Origin: Deltaproteobacteria bacterium
GTDB lineage: Bacteria; Myxococcota; Kuafuiibacteriia; Kuafuiibacteriales; Kuafuiibacteriaceae
Assembly: GCA_016713425.1 (NCBI GenBank)
Contig: JADJPE010000005.1
Location: 4,376,501-4,440,500, forward strand
Length of the DNA stretch: 64,000 bases
Direction: 5' to 3'
In this document: one piece after another, positions 49,479 through 58,629 of the stretch
Numbering within the stretch: position 1 is the first letter of the stretch
Layout: every line of letters begins with the position of its first letter
The notes under the pieces: model-generated
Database searches by the model: none
What the model saw: the letters and a program-made list of their open reading frames with translations, nothing else
Told to the model about the DNA's origin: nothing
Made by a program: the position numbers and the translations under genes

Positions 49479-49704
49479 CGCCCGTGCCCTTTAAGCTATG
49501 TTGCGTCGCCGTTGAAGGGGGCAAATCGCGGTATTGGCTCGCGGCCGGGCCCCGCGGGGTCGGGCGCGCTCGGTCGGGTCGCCGCGACGCGGTCGCGATT
49601 GCAAGGCAGGACAAGCGGTCTTGGCTCGTTCTCGCGCGTCGTCTCCTACCGGCGATTTTTGCTCGTCAGGGCGCGTGCGATGGTGGCACATAGACGGCCA
49701 CGCG

Positions 49705-50136
49705 ATGAATTTGGACGATGTGCCACTGACCTGGGTAAAGGCCTTCTTGGGCGGAGGGATGATCGGTCTCGCGGCTTCGATCTTTCTGCTCACGGTGGGC
49801 CGTGTGGCCGGAGTGAGCGGGATTGTGGGCGGTCTCTTGAAGCCGGCCATGGGCGACATCGGATGGCGGGTCTGGTTCATTCTCGGCTTGCTCTTCGGCG
49901 GGATCCTGGCGTGGCTCGTGGTGCCTGCGGCCTTCGATGTCTCGATGCATCGGCCCTTGCCGTTTCTCGTGGTGGCGGGCGTGCTGGTTGGATTTGGCAC
50001 GCGGCTCGGGCAGGGATGCACGAGCGGCCACGGCGTGTGCGGACTGTCGCGCTTTTCGGTTCGTTCTCTCGTTGCGACGGTCACGTTCATCGCGTCGGGC
50101 GTGGTCACCGTCGCGCTTTTCGGAGGTGGATCGTGA
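49705..50136 (+). CDS. YeeE/YedE-type sulfur-compound transporter, first half
   Basis: 143 aa from ATG 49705. Four helices (AFLGGGMIGLAASIFLLTVG, VWFILGLLFGGILAWLVVP and others) surround the family signature GTRLGQGCTSGHGVCGLSR, whose cysteines guide thiosulfate or related sulfur species in YeeE-like proteins. It pairs with the next gene, which carries the complementary half. The stop overlaps the following GTG start (GTGA). Confidence 0.88.
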   Translation: MNLDDVPLTWVKAFLGGGMIGLAASIFLLTVGRVAGVSGIVGGLLKPAMGDIGWRVWFILGLLFGGILAWLVVPAAFDVSMHRPLPFLVVAGVLVGFGTRLGQGCTSGHGVCGLSRFSVRSLVATVTFIASGVVTVALFGGGS

Positions 50137-50591
50137 AGTCAGGCACCAAGGTCGGCCTGTCGGCGTTTGGTTCTGGTGTTCTCTTTGCGCTCGGCTTGTC
50201 GGTGGCGGGTATGACTCAACCCTCGAAGGTGATTGGGTTCTTGGATTTTTTCGGGTCGTGGGATCCAACGCTAGCCTTCGTGATGCTGGGTGCGATCGGC
50301 GTTCATTTCGGCCTTCTCCGGCGGATTGTGAGGCGGCGTGCGCCGCTGTTCGAGGTGAAGTTCCGGCTCCCCAACCGCAATGAGGTGGATGCTCGGCTCT
50401 TGGTTGGCTCCGCGCTGTTCGGTGTGGGCTGGGGACTTGGGGGCATCTGTCCTGGCCCGGCGATCGTCGCGCTTGGAACGGGCGCGCTGCCGTTTGTCGC
50501 ATTCTTCGTCGCGATGGTCGCTGGAATGATCGTTTTTCGTGGGTTCGACGATTCGATGAAGCGCCGGCGATCCGAAAGCAAGAGTCCGTAG
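50133..50591 (+). CDS. YeeE/YedE-type sulfur-compound transporter, second half
   Basis: 152 aa from GTG 50133, with GGAGG at 50122-50126. Helices FGSGVLFALGLSVAGM and LLVGSALFGVGWGLGGI include the matching signature GLGGICPGPAIVALGTG with its single Cys. Paired small genes of this kind (PmpA/PmpB-like) are thought to form one channel. No sulfur-oxidation gene lies next to them. Confidence 0.87.
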   Translation: MKSGTKVGLSAFGSGVLFALGLSVAGMTQPSKVIGFLDFFGSWDPTLAFVMLGAIGVHFGLLRRIVRRRAPLFEVKFRLPNRNEVDARLLVGSALFGVGWGLGGICPGPAIVALGTGALPFVAFFVAMVAGMIVFRGFDDSMKRRRSESKSP

Positions 50592-50630
50592 GACCGGGAA
50601 CCAAGGGATCGGCATTTCGGCCGAGCGCGT

Positions 50631-53012
50631 CTAGGCCGCGCCCATTTTCGGGGTCGAGGCGTGCGATCTCGCGTGGATTGGGCTCGGGCGTTGGACCGAA
50701 GGGACGTCTTCGTCCGAAGATGGGTCGTCGTCATGCGGGGATGGGTCACCGGCAAGGATGACGCGATCGCGTCCGGCTGCTTTGGCTCGGTAGAGAGCAA
50801 GGTCGGCGGCCCTGAGGACCTCTTCGATCGTGCTGCCGTGCAAGGGAAATAGCGCGACGCCGATGGAGACCGTGATCGTGTGCGATGCGCCGCGATAGCG
50901 GATCGCGAGTGATCGGACCATTCGCCGGATATCTTCGGCGCGCGCCCGTGCCTGGTCGGCCTCGAGGCCGGTCAGGATCATCGTGAATTCTTCGCCGCCG
51001 TACCGGCAGGCCAGGTCCTCGGCGCGTGAGGCGGTGCTTAGGAGCTCACCGATGTTGCGAAGCGCGGTGTCGCCAGCGTCATGACCGTGCGTGTCGTTGA
51101 AGGTCTTGAAGTGATCGAGGTCCAGCATCATGAGCGCGATCGATGTCCGATGGCGTTCGGCGCGATGGACTTCCCGAGTCAGGAATTCTTCCATGTGGCG
51201 TCGGTTGTACAGGCCGGTGAGGGGGTCGCGAATCGACTGCGTACGGAGCGTCTCGCGGAGGCGAATGTTCGTCAGGCACGGCGCAAGGCGCTCCAGGATG
51301 CTCGACATCTGTCCGGCCCGTCTCGTGAGTGTTTCGGATGCGGCTTCGTCCGGTTCCGTTGACCGAAGACGAAGACAGAGCGCGCCGAGTCCAAGGCCGT
51401 CGGCGCTCATGGGGACGCACGCTGTCCCGAGGTAGGGATCGGAGCCGGCGCTGTGTTCGCAAAGCGGAGCCGAGCTTCCGGTGGTGACGATGTGCATCTT
51501 TCCCCGGCGTACCGCCCAGCACGCATCCCGGCTGTATTCGGTGACCGTGGGTGGTTCATCGCCCCACTGGCCCACAAAGAAGAGGCGCTCGCTTTCGGGG
51601 GCGAGGACGGCAAGGCTGCCGGCGTCGCTCGGGAAGAGGCGCTGGCATGTCTGAATGACCAGCGCGTACATCTCGTCTTCCGCCGTCGAGTGGAGAAGGA
51701 GGTTTCCAAGTTCATTGAGGGCGATGATCTCCCTTCGACCCATTTCGAGCTGTTCGACGGTGTGGGTGAGCTGCTCGTTGATTTCGGTCAGCGGCTTCGC
51801 GATGTCTCCAGCAAGGAGGATCCAAAGAAGGATGGCCGCGGCGAGCGCGGAGACGAAAACCCCGCCCAGCACGATGTTGCTGCGGTCGCCGATCGCCGCG
51901 ACGCGAAGTGAGGGCTCGAGCACCTCATGCTCATACGTGCCGGCGCCGATGACCCACTGCCAAGGCTCGAAATACATGATGTACGAGATCTTTGGCTGGA
52001 GTGGATCTCCAGGATTGTTCGACCAGCGATACGTATAAGGCGCCGACTCGCCGGGGCGAAGACTCATGGCGTGCTTGATGAGTCCATCGATGTCGGAGCC
52101 CGGGAGATCGCCTCGACCGGCGATCATCTCGCCGTCTCGCTGAGCGTTTTTCGAGACAACATAGCGCCCGGCGCGGTCGATCACGAACGCGTAGCCGGTC
52201 TTTCCGATGACGACGTCGAGGATGGCCTGGCGCAGCTCGTTGGTACTCGTGATGGGGATGCCGACGTTGATGGCGCCGATCACTTGATGGGCGTCGTCGA
52301 AGATCGGCATGTAGCCCGTAACCTGATCGCCGCCGATCGAGAAGGCCCGCCCCACGAATGTGTCCCCGCGCAGCAGTGCGCGGATGATCTCACGCTGAAA
52401 TCCGTCGTTGGTCTTGGCAGATAGACGTTCGCCAAGCCGTCGTGCTCCGGTGTCGTCGCGGACGGTCGTTGCGACGACGAGCAGGTTGCCCTCCGCATCG
52501 ATGCGCTGAAGGATCGTGCACGGAAGCTCGAGGGCGGCGTGGATTTCTTCGATCGTTGCGGCGACAGACGGACGCCCCGAAGGATGCGCCTCCTGCGGAA
52601 GAAGCTCGGTGAGTCCGAATCGAAGACGGGGCAATTCTATGCGCGTTGAGTGACCCGTTTGCGGATTCTTCGTGGGCCAGGCGACCGGATCACCGTCGCC
52701 GGCGCGAGGTGGGCCAAGGTGGGCGAGGAGGTGGCTGGCGACGCCGAGCCCGTGGCGTACCCGAAGCTCTGCGGTTCTTCGGTGGGTCTCGGCGAGCGCG
52801 TAAAGGTGCTCGACGACGTTCTTGAGCTCGACTTCGGTCTGCGTTTGGCTGAGCTCGCGTGCTTCCTGGGTCAGCTTCTCGTTCTGAACGTAGACGGTCA
52901 CGAAGACAGCGGAGAGCGGCAGCACGACGAGCAGCACCCCTGTCAGCACCATCCGCCTGCGGAGCGTTCGGTGGACAGCGTTCGAGACCCAAGGTCCCTG
53001 TGGTAATCCCAT
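50631..53012 (-). CDS. Membrane diguanylate cyclase: Cache - GAF - GGDEF
   Basis: 793 aa. A first helix (MVLTGVLLVVLPLSAVFVTV) and a second near residue 390 (LGGVFVSALAAAILLWILLA) enclose a periplasmic double-Cache sensor (GYMPIFDDAHQVIGAINVGI, KTGYAFVIDRAGRYVVSKNA). A HAMP-like link, a GAF-like domain (LFPSDAGSLAVLAPESERL) and a GGDEF domain follow. The active site is GGEEF, and RAED precedes it by five residues, the spacing of the inhibitory I-site. It should make c-di-GMP in response to an extracellular ligand, with product feedback. The C-terminus is an Asp/Ser/Pro tail. Confidence 0.94.
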   Translation of the reverse strand: MGLPQGPWVSNAVHRTLRRRMVLTGVLLVVLPLSAVFVTVYVQNEKLTQEARELSQTQTEVELKNVVEHLYALAETHRRTAELRVRHGLGVASHLLAHLGPPRAGDGDPVAWPTKNPQTGHSTRIELPRLRFGLTELLPQEAHPSGRPSVAATIEEIHAALELPCTILQRIDAEGNLLVVATTVRDDTGARRLGERLSAKTNDGFQREIIRALLRGDTFVGRAFSIGGDQVTGYMPIFDDAHQVIGAINVGIPITSTNELRQAILDVVIGKTGYAFVIDRAGRYVVSKNAQRDGEMIAGRGDLPGSDIDGLIKHAMSLRPGESAPYTYRWSNNPGDPLQPKISYIMYFEPWQWVIGAGTYEHEVLEPSLRVAAIGDRSNIVLGGVFVSALAAAILLWILLAGDIAKPLTEINEQLTHTVEQLEMGRREIIALNELGNLLLHSTAEDEMYALVIQTCQRLFPSDAGSLAVLAPESERLFFVGQWGDEPPTVTEYSRDACWAVRRGKMHIVTTGSSAPLCEHSAGSDPYLGTACVPMSADGLGLGALCLRLRSTEPDEAASETLTRRAGQMSSILERLAPCLTNIRLRETLRTQSIRDPLTGLYNRRHMEEFLTREVHRAERHRTSIALMMLDLDHFKTFNDTHGHDAGDTALRNIGELLSTASRAEDLACRYGGEEFTMILTGLEADQARARAEDIRRMVRSLAIRYRGASHTITVSIGVALFPLHGSTIEEVLRAADLALYRAKAAGRDRVILAGDPSPHDDDPSSDEDVPSVQRPSPIHARSHASTPKMGAA

Positions 53013-53193
53013 CGTCGAGCATCCAGAGCCTGTGCGTGCCGAGTGGCGCTCCTCGGTCGTCAGACCTGAGCGAGCGCTGGCGTGCCAAGGTGAGCTGGCC
53101 CCCTCAGGTGTAGCCTAGCGCAGAAGCGGAGGGCTTTGAAGCTGGGAGGCTTGGGACGCTTGGGATGCGGTCGGGTCACGCCTCGATCTTGAG

Positions 53194-54726
53194 TCACTCC
53201 TCGATCTTGAGACCGGGCAGCATGGCGCCGTCGCGCATGAGGTTCGTATGCAGCTCGAAGCAACGCGTAAGGTCGTGGCGGAGGTGTCCCTTGGGCGAAC
53301 GGCGAATGTAGTCGTGCAGATAGTCTCGATAGGCTGGGTGGGCGCAGTTGTCGATGATTCGGCGGGCGCGCTCTTCGGGCGGCTGGCCCCTCAGGTCTGC
53401 GACGCCGTACTCCGTGACGATGGCCTGGACCGAGTGCTCGCTGTGGTCGACATGACTACACATGGGCACGATGGTCGATATGCGTCCGCCGCGCGCCGTA
53501 GACGGGCACATGAACACCGAGATGTACGCGTTTCGCGTGAAGTCGCCGCTTCCGCCGAGGCCGTTCATCATCTGGGTTCCGCACACGTGGGTGCTGTTCA
53601 CGTGCCCGTAGATGTCGACCTCGAGCGCCGTGTTGGTCGTGATGACGCCCAGTCGGCGGACGATGCCCGGGTTGTTCGTGAATTCTTGTGGGCGCAGCAC
53701 GACGCGTGGCTGGAAGAAGTCGATGTCGTCGAAGATCTCCTTCAGCTTCGGATCGGAAACCGTGAGGGCGGTCGTCGAGACGCCCTTGATGATGCCTTCC
53801 TTCATCAGGTCGACGACCGAGTCCTGCATGACTTCGGTGTACATGTGAAACTGCGGCACATCTTTCGTCTCGCGCAGACAGGACATGACGGCGTTTGCGA
53901 TGTTGCCCACGCCTGACTGGATGGGGAGGAACTCCTTCGGGATCCGACCCGCGGCCTTCTCCGCGAGCAAGAACTCGATCACGTGCGTAGCGATGCGCCG
54001 ACTGACGGCATCGGGCGCGTCGAAGGCCGACACGCCGTCGGGTTGGTTGTTCTCGACGATCCCGATGACCTTCTTCGGGTCGACGCCCACGAATGGCCAG
54101 CCGATGCGCTCGAGTGGGTGGAAGATCGCGATCGGGCTTCGGTGGGGTGGCAGCGGCAACGTGGCGATGTCGGCCATCTCGCTCACACGCGGTGAGTGGT
54201 AGTGGTTGAGCTCGATCAGGATCTTGTCGGCGTGCTTGAGAAAGGTTGGGGTGGCGCCGATGCTCGTCGTGAGAAACACGCGTCCGTCGGCCGTGATGTC
54301 CGTGGCCTCGGCGACGGCGTAATCGATCTTGCCGAGGAATCCTTCCGCGACCATCTGCGGCATGTGGGAAAGATGCATGTCGAAGAAGTCGAGCGTGCCG
54401 GCGTTCATTCGCTTTCGCATCGCGGCGCTGCTTTGGTACGGCGTACGCCATGCGATGGCCTCTGCTTCCGCGAGGTCGGTGTCGAGCTCGCGCCCCGCCG
54501 ACGCCCCCGCGAGTACGCGCAGTTTGAAGGGTTCATTGCGTTCGTGACGCGAGATGGCGTGTTGGGCCAGGGCCTTTGGGATGATCTTCGCGGAGCCGGC
54601 AGGCGTGAAGCCGCTGAATCCGACCGTGCTCCCGTGTCCGATCTTCTCGGCGGCTTCGGCCGCGCTCAACACTGGAAATCCGTTGTAGAGGACCATGGGG
54701 AGGGGTCCTAGCACTTCGACCCGCAT
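53194..54726 (-). CDS. Acetyl-CoA hydrolase/transferase family (succinyl-CoA:acetate CoA-transferase type)
   Basis: 510 aa. Conserved blocks: STVGFSGFTPAGSAKIIPKA near the N-terminus, IQSGVGNIANAVMSCL, YTEVMQDSVVDLMKEG with the probable catalytic Glu, GGSGDFTRNAYISVF and YGVADLRGQPPEERA. The size and blocks match succinate CoA-transferases that exchange CoA between succinyl-CoA and acetate. Substrate choice cannot be read from sequence. It stands alone between a c-di-GMP gene and an acyltransferase gene. Confidence 0.92.
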   Translation of the reverse strand: MRVEVLGPLPMVLYNGFPVLSAAEAAEKIGHGSTVGFSGFTPAGSAKIIPKALAQHAISRHERNEPFKLRVLAGASAGRELDTDLAEAEAIAWRTPYQSSAAMRKRMNAGTLDFFDMHLSHMPQMVAEGFLGKIDYAVAEATDITADGRVFLTTSIGATPTFLKHADKILIELNHYHSPRVSEMADIATLPLPPHRSPIAIFHPLERIGWPFVGVDPKKVIGIVENNQPDGVSAFDAPDAVSRRIATHVIEFLLAEKAAGRIPKEFLPIQSGVGNIANAVMSCLRETKDVPQFHMYTEVMQDSVVDLMKEGIIKGVSTTALTVSDPKLKEIFDDIDFFQPRVVLRPQEFTNNPGIVRRLGVITTNTALEVDIYGHVNSTHVCGTQMMNGLGGSGDFTRNAYISVFMCPSTARGGRISTIVPMCSHVDHSEHSVQAIVTEYGVADLRGQPPEERARRIIDNCAHPAYRDYLHDYIRRSPKGHLRHDLTRCFELHTNLMRDGAMLPGLKIEE

Positions 54727-54900
54727 TGGTCATTGTCGGAGACGTACTCCGTCGAGACGAGGGCCACCAGGGTTTTGGTCCACGGCGAAATTCAAACAAA
54801 ATCGCGCAGTCAAGTCAGCCTGCGTTTAGGACCAACCCGATACCAACTGTGTCGCAAGGTCTGCGCTCTCTCCGGAGGCTTCCCGACGGCTGCGCAATGC

Positions 54901-55542
54901 TCAATCGCCTTCGACGATGTGTATGGTCTTCGGGGGACGGCTCTTAGGGCGGAGGGGTTTCGCGGGGACGCCGACCAGCGTCGAGTGCGGTTCGCAATCG
55001 CGGATGACGACCGCGTTGGCACCGATCACGGTGTCATCTCCAACTCGGATGTCCCCGAGTATCGCCGCCCCGGTGCCCACCTCGACCCGGTTGCCGATCG
55101 TCGGCTTGTCGTCTTCGCGATCCCGTCGAACGATGCCGAACGTCGTGTTGTGACGTACGTGAACGTCGTCCCCAATCGACCGCGCGCTCAGGACGATGCC
55201 GCCGTGGTGCCAGATCCGAAGCCTTCGCCCGACCTGCGTCGAATAGGGCACATCGATCCCGACGCCCAATTTCACCGCCGAATACAGTGCGCCATAGGTG
55301 ACGCTGAACGGCAGCCGCAGAATGCGTGGTTCGATGTCCATACGCCAATTTCCGAAGCGGTGGACGAGGACCGCCCACAGCCCCGGCTCGAACGGATTGC
55401 GGTCGTATGTCGCGAAGTCCTCGCGGACGAGGTCGATGAGGCTCAAGGAGGGCGGGTTCTGGTTCCTCGTCCCATCGAGCGAGGGCTCTTCATGGGACGG
55501 GTCCACCGGACGGGGATGAAAGAGGCTCTTGAGGAACTTCAT
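54901..55542 (-). CDS. Left-handed beta-helix O-acetyltransferase (CysE/sugar type)
   Basis: 213 aa from ATG 55542, which overlaps the glycosyltransferase stop (ATGA). The N-terminal helices (LIDLVREDFATYDRN) resemble serine acetyltransferases. The hexapeptide region has GIDVPYSTQVGRRLRIWHHG, VHVRHNTTFG and VGTGAAILGDIRVGDDTVIG, then VGVPAKPL. Coupling to a glycosyltransferase argues for O-acetylation of a sugar rather than cysteine synthesis, but both remain possible. Confidence 0.85.
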   Translation of the reverse strand: MKFLKSLFHPRPVDPSHEEPSLDGTRNQNPPSLSLIDLVREDFATYDRNPFEPGLWAVLVHRFGNWRMDIEPRILRLPFSVTYGALYSAVKLGVGIDVPYSTQVGRRLRIWHHGGIVLSARSIGDDVHVRHNTTFGIVRRDREDDKPTIGNRVEVGTGAAILGDIRVGDDTVIGANAVVIRDCEPHSTLVGVPAKPLRPKSRPPKTIHIVEGD

Positions 55543-56513
55543 GCCTTCGCTCCGACGCGCGTGTAGGGCGCCATGGGTTGCGTTGCATTGATCCAGATAT
55601 CGATCGCTTCGTAGCGGCGGTGGTGCAGCGGCTTCCGCTCGACGGCGGCCCTCGCCAGCGACACCGCCCACCCCGCGTTCCAGAGCACGTTGGCCAAGAG
55701 CAGCCCGTGGCGGCCGTAGTGCTTCGCGAAGTAGCGCGAGCGCGCCTCGTAGTAGTAGCGCGGGGGACGTCTTCGGCGCACTTCATCCGAGTGTTCCGCC
55801 GTAATCTGAGATGATCCACCCAAAGAATGAACGACGCGCGCGGCCGGCCAGTACACCGTGTTCCAACCGCGCGCCTGAGCGCGGAGGCAGTAGTCCAGAT
55901 CCTCGAAGTACATGAAGTAGGCTTCGTCGAGGAGCCCGATTTCGTCGATGACATCGCGCCGGATGGTTACGGCGGCGAACGCGATCCAGTCGACGACCTG
56001 GGGCGCATCGCCGAGAGGAATCTCGGTTTCGTGGCGGGCGAGGAGTTTGGACAACGGGCCGGTGGATGCCGCCCGCAACAGCTCGGTGATCGGGTTGATC
56101 GTGCGGAAAGCACCGTTGACATCGGAGCCATCGTCTTTCTCGTAACTCGTTCCGATGAGGCCGGCGTCTTTGCGCACCTCGAGCGCGTGTCGAATTTCGC
56201 GGAGCGTGCCGGGAAGAACCTGCGTGTCGCTGTTGAGAAGGAGATAGGCGTCGGCGTCCGCGGCTCGGATACCCAGGTTGTTGCCATACGCAAAGCCCCC
56301 GTTTTTCGGCGCCCGCAAGACGCGCGCCCACGGAGTCCACGCCTCCCGTGCGATCGCCGTCTCGAAGGTCTCGGCCGACCCATCGTTCGACGCATTGTCG
56401 ACGACGATGACCTCGATGCCGTCCTCGACCTCGCGCGACAAAGACTCGAGACATCGGAGCGTCAGGTCGGGCGTCCGATAGTTCAGGACGACGACGGCCA
56501 AGGGGCTGCGCAT
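55539..56513 (-). CDS. Glycosyltransferase family 2 (rhamnosyltransferase-like)
   Basis: 324 aa GT-A enzyme: LAVVVLNYRTPDLTLRCLES, EVIVVDNASNDGSAE, NGGFAYGNNLGI, LLLNSDTQVLPGTL, FMYFEDLDYCLRAQARGW. The layout is that of WbbL/rhamnosyltransferase-like enzymes adding sugars to polysaccharide or O-antigen. Cytosolic face of the membrane, no helices. ATG 56513. It forms a two-gene unit with the acetyltransferase. Confidence 0.92.
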   Translation of the reverse strand: MRSPLAVVVLNYRTPDLTLRCLESLSREVEDGIEVIVVDNASNDGSAETFETAIAREAWTPWARVLRAPKNGGFAYGNNLGIRAADADAYLLLNSDTQVLPGTLREIRHALEVRKDAGLIGTSYEKDDGSDVNGAFRTINPITELLRAASTGPLSKLLARHETEIPLGDAPQVVDWIAFAAVTIRRDVIDEIGLLDEAYFMYFEDLDYCLRAQARGWNTVYWPAARVVHSLGGSSQITAEHSDEVRRRRPPRYYYEARSRYFAKHYGRHGLLLANVLWNAGWAVSLARAAVERKPLHHRRYEAIDIWINATQPMAPYTRVGAKA

Positions 56514-56628
56514 TGAGGGAGATAGTGCAGGTGAATCGTGGCTTCGCCAAGCACCATTGGCACTTGCCCGGCCGCCATGCGGTCAGGCTGCCAATCTGTT
56601 CATGTTCAGGCTGTCGGTCTGGTCATGT

Positions 56629-58260
56629 TCAAAACGGCGGGTGGCGCCCATGGGAACCATGTGCTCTCTTGTTGACTAGCCCATCGATCAGGGCAAAGGG
56701 GCCTCTTCTCACCAGCGAAAAGACGAGGAGCCCAAGCAGTGCCACCGCAGCAGGGTGCCATGCGGGCGGGGACCAAGCGATCCGGGGTCCGTCGGTCAAG
56801 CCGTGTGCGATCACGCCCGCCGCAACGGCCATCCCGAGACGCTGGAACCATGCACTTCTTATGAGGTAAAGCCCGCTGTTGCGCGCCGTTTCGGACGGCT
56901 TCGGCGGGGCGCGGTTTCTTGCGGCCGCCAGACCGAAAGCGAGACCGGCCCCGACCGGTGCGCCGAGCGCGATGAGGGCCGCGGCGATCGGAAGCGCGCC
57001 GAGGGCTGAAATGCGGAAGCATCCTCCGGCGAGCGCGGCGAGTGGGATGGTCAGGAGCGGAGGCCAGGGACTGAGATCGAAGAGCGGCTGAACCAAGAGG
57101 GCTGCCGTGTAGATGCCGATCCAGGCTCGCCCGATGGTTTCGTCGAGGACCGCGAGGCCGGACGGCGAGGTCTCGTGTGTCTCGTGTGTCTCGAGGGGCT
57201 GACTTTGTCGTGCAAGGAAGGTGCTGGTGGCGTGCATGCCGAGCCAAAGCATCCCCGCTCCGGGGCCCAAGATCATGATCGCGAGCGGCAGGGCCTCCAA
57301 GTTGGTCTCGCGGATGAACGCGCGTGCCCGTGGCCGGTTCGTCAGCACCAGCAGCCGGTCACAGATCATCAGCCCGATGTAGCCGGCCAAAATCGCCGGC
57401 GCTGTGGCCTGTGACGTTTGCGTGAGGCGCTGCATGAAGCTGAGGACGGAGTGATCGAACGGGATCACCCACGTTACGCTGAGACCGAGCGCGACGCCCA
57501 TGAGCGCCGCGAGACGGGTCAGGCTGTCTGACGCGTCGCGCTCGCCCGTGTTGTCGATGCTCGGGATTCGTTTCGGATCCGGACGCGAGGCGGTTGGGCT
57601 CGATCGCGCAGAATGCGGAGGTGCGTAGCACGTGTCGTCTTTCGTCGCCGCCGACGATCGGTGGCTTGCGAGAAGGAACAGGAGCGTTCCGGCAACGAAG
57701 GCTTCGAACGCCGACATTGCGGGGCTCCCGTGGGCGTGGGCGTCAAGCGTGATGAAGAAGCCAAGCACGGTGGCGGCTCCGAGGACGCCCAGGATGAGCA
57801 AAGTCCAGTTGCGCCCGACGCTGCGCCGGAGCAGCCACCAGAGCAGCGCGCCGTCGATCACGCGATGGGACACGATCGCCCAAGAAAGCGCGCGCGCGCT
57901 CGGTGGCGCGTCGCCGAGAGCAGCGCCGTCCATGACGCCGTGGACCAACACGACCAGCGCGCCGAGTACGGCGGCGAACCTTGCGCTCCGGCCTTGACCC
58001 GCCCACTCGACCTTTTCCAACGCCAAGGGCAGAACGGGCCCCAGCAGCAGCGCGAGTCCTGCCAGTCCGCCACCCGCTTCGAGGGCCTCGGGAACGACAT
58101 GAAAGAGCAATAGACTTCCGACGGACCCGAGTACCAGACCGTCCATGAAGCTGAGTCCGCGGGATGTACGCCGCAAGAGTGAGAAGGCCACCGGACCGAT
58201 GGCGATGGCCAGCATGGAAAGGAGCAGCGAAAGGCCCCGGGCGGATAGGGGGTCAAACAT
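56629..58260 (-). CDS. Multi-pass membrane protein with ZIP-like N-terminal half
   Basis: 543 aa from ATG 58260; an upstream in-frame start would add 32 Arg/Pro-rich residues. Residues 1-190 resemble ZIP metal transporters: LLLFHVVPEALEAGG (helix 2-3), VLVHGVMDGAALGD (helix 4, HxxxDG) and IVSHRVIDGALLWWL (helix 5), where HEIPxG would be usual. A charged central loop (DDTCYAPPHSARSS) separates a second half of about seven helices (AGYIGLMICDRLLVLTNRPR, GPGAGMLWLGMHATSTFL) that I cannot place. A metal carrier joined to a permease-like half is a reasonable hypothesis only. Confidence 0.65.
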   Translation of the reverse strand: MFDPLSARGLSLLLSMLAIAIGPVAFSLLRRTSRGLSFMDGLVLGSVGSLLLFHVVPEALEAGGGLAGLALLLGPVLPLALEKVEWAGQGRSARFAAVLGALVVLVHGVMDGAALGDAPPSARALSWAIVSHRVIDGALLWWLLRRSVGRNWTLLILGVLGAATVLGFFITLDAHAHGSPAMSAFEAFVAGTLLFLLASHRSSAATKDDTCYAPPHSARSSPTASRPDPKRIPSIDNTGERDASDSLTRLAALMGVALGLSVTWVIPFDHSVLSFMQRLTQTSQATAPAILAGYIGLMICDRLLVLTNRPRARAFIRETNLEALPLAIMILGPGAGMLWLGMHATSTFLARQSQPLETHETHETSPSGLAVLDETIGRAWIGIYTAALLVQPLFDLSPWPPLLTIPLAALAGGCFRISALGALPIAAALIALGAPVGAGLAFGLAAARNRAPPKPSETARNSGLYLIRSAWFQRLGMAVAAGVIAHGLTDGPRIAWSPPAWHPAAVALLGLLVFSLVRRGPFALIDGLVNKRAHGSHGRHPPF

Positions 58261-58629
58261 TCGAGTTCCGCGCCTAGGCCCGCGGGCGGTCGGCACCCGG
58301 ATTGCGCTTCCCGGACTCCAGCGGCGCTTCGGTGGTGGGCCGGCATCCGACCTCACGCCGTCTCAGAGCCTCGCTCACGGTCGGACGCTATCGGCGTTGG
58401 TTGGGCTGATGCAACGAAAAAGGGGGCGCTTTGGGCGCCGCGTTCGCACCCGCGGTCCGGCGCTTGTGCGCGAGATGACGTGACAATTGGGGCGAGGTGC
58501 GCCGGAACGACGCGCTGGCATGTAGGCGCCCTATCGCCCTGGATCCGCGGTGTGGACTCATCTGAGTTCTCTGCGCTCTTGGACCCACGTCCCAGACGCC
58601 CCCGTCCGCTGTTACAAACCAACTAGGGG
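58261..58629. other. Divergent intergenic region before the cytoskeletal-type module
   Basis: 369 bp without a supported gene. It separates the minus-strand ZIP-like gene from the plus-strand HhH/pentapeptide/bactofilin genes, so both promoters should be here. GGCGC/GCGCC arms with an AAAAA run at about 58425-58450 could act as an intrinsic terminator on the minus strand only. No RNA gene was seen. Confidence 0.55.

Noticed and set aside
53013..53193. Short coding frames between the GGDEF and CoA-transferase genes
   Set aside because: No RBS, no motif; the 181-bp gap looks non-coding apart from a GATCTTGAG direct repeat near 53186-53214.
58425..58450. Minus-strand intrinsic terminator
   Set aside because: The stem and T-run face a direction in which no upstream minus-strand gene ends, so a functional terminator is doubtful; left as a note in the intergenic entry.
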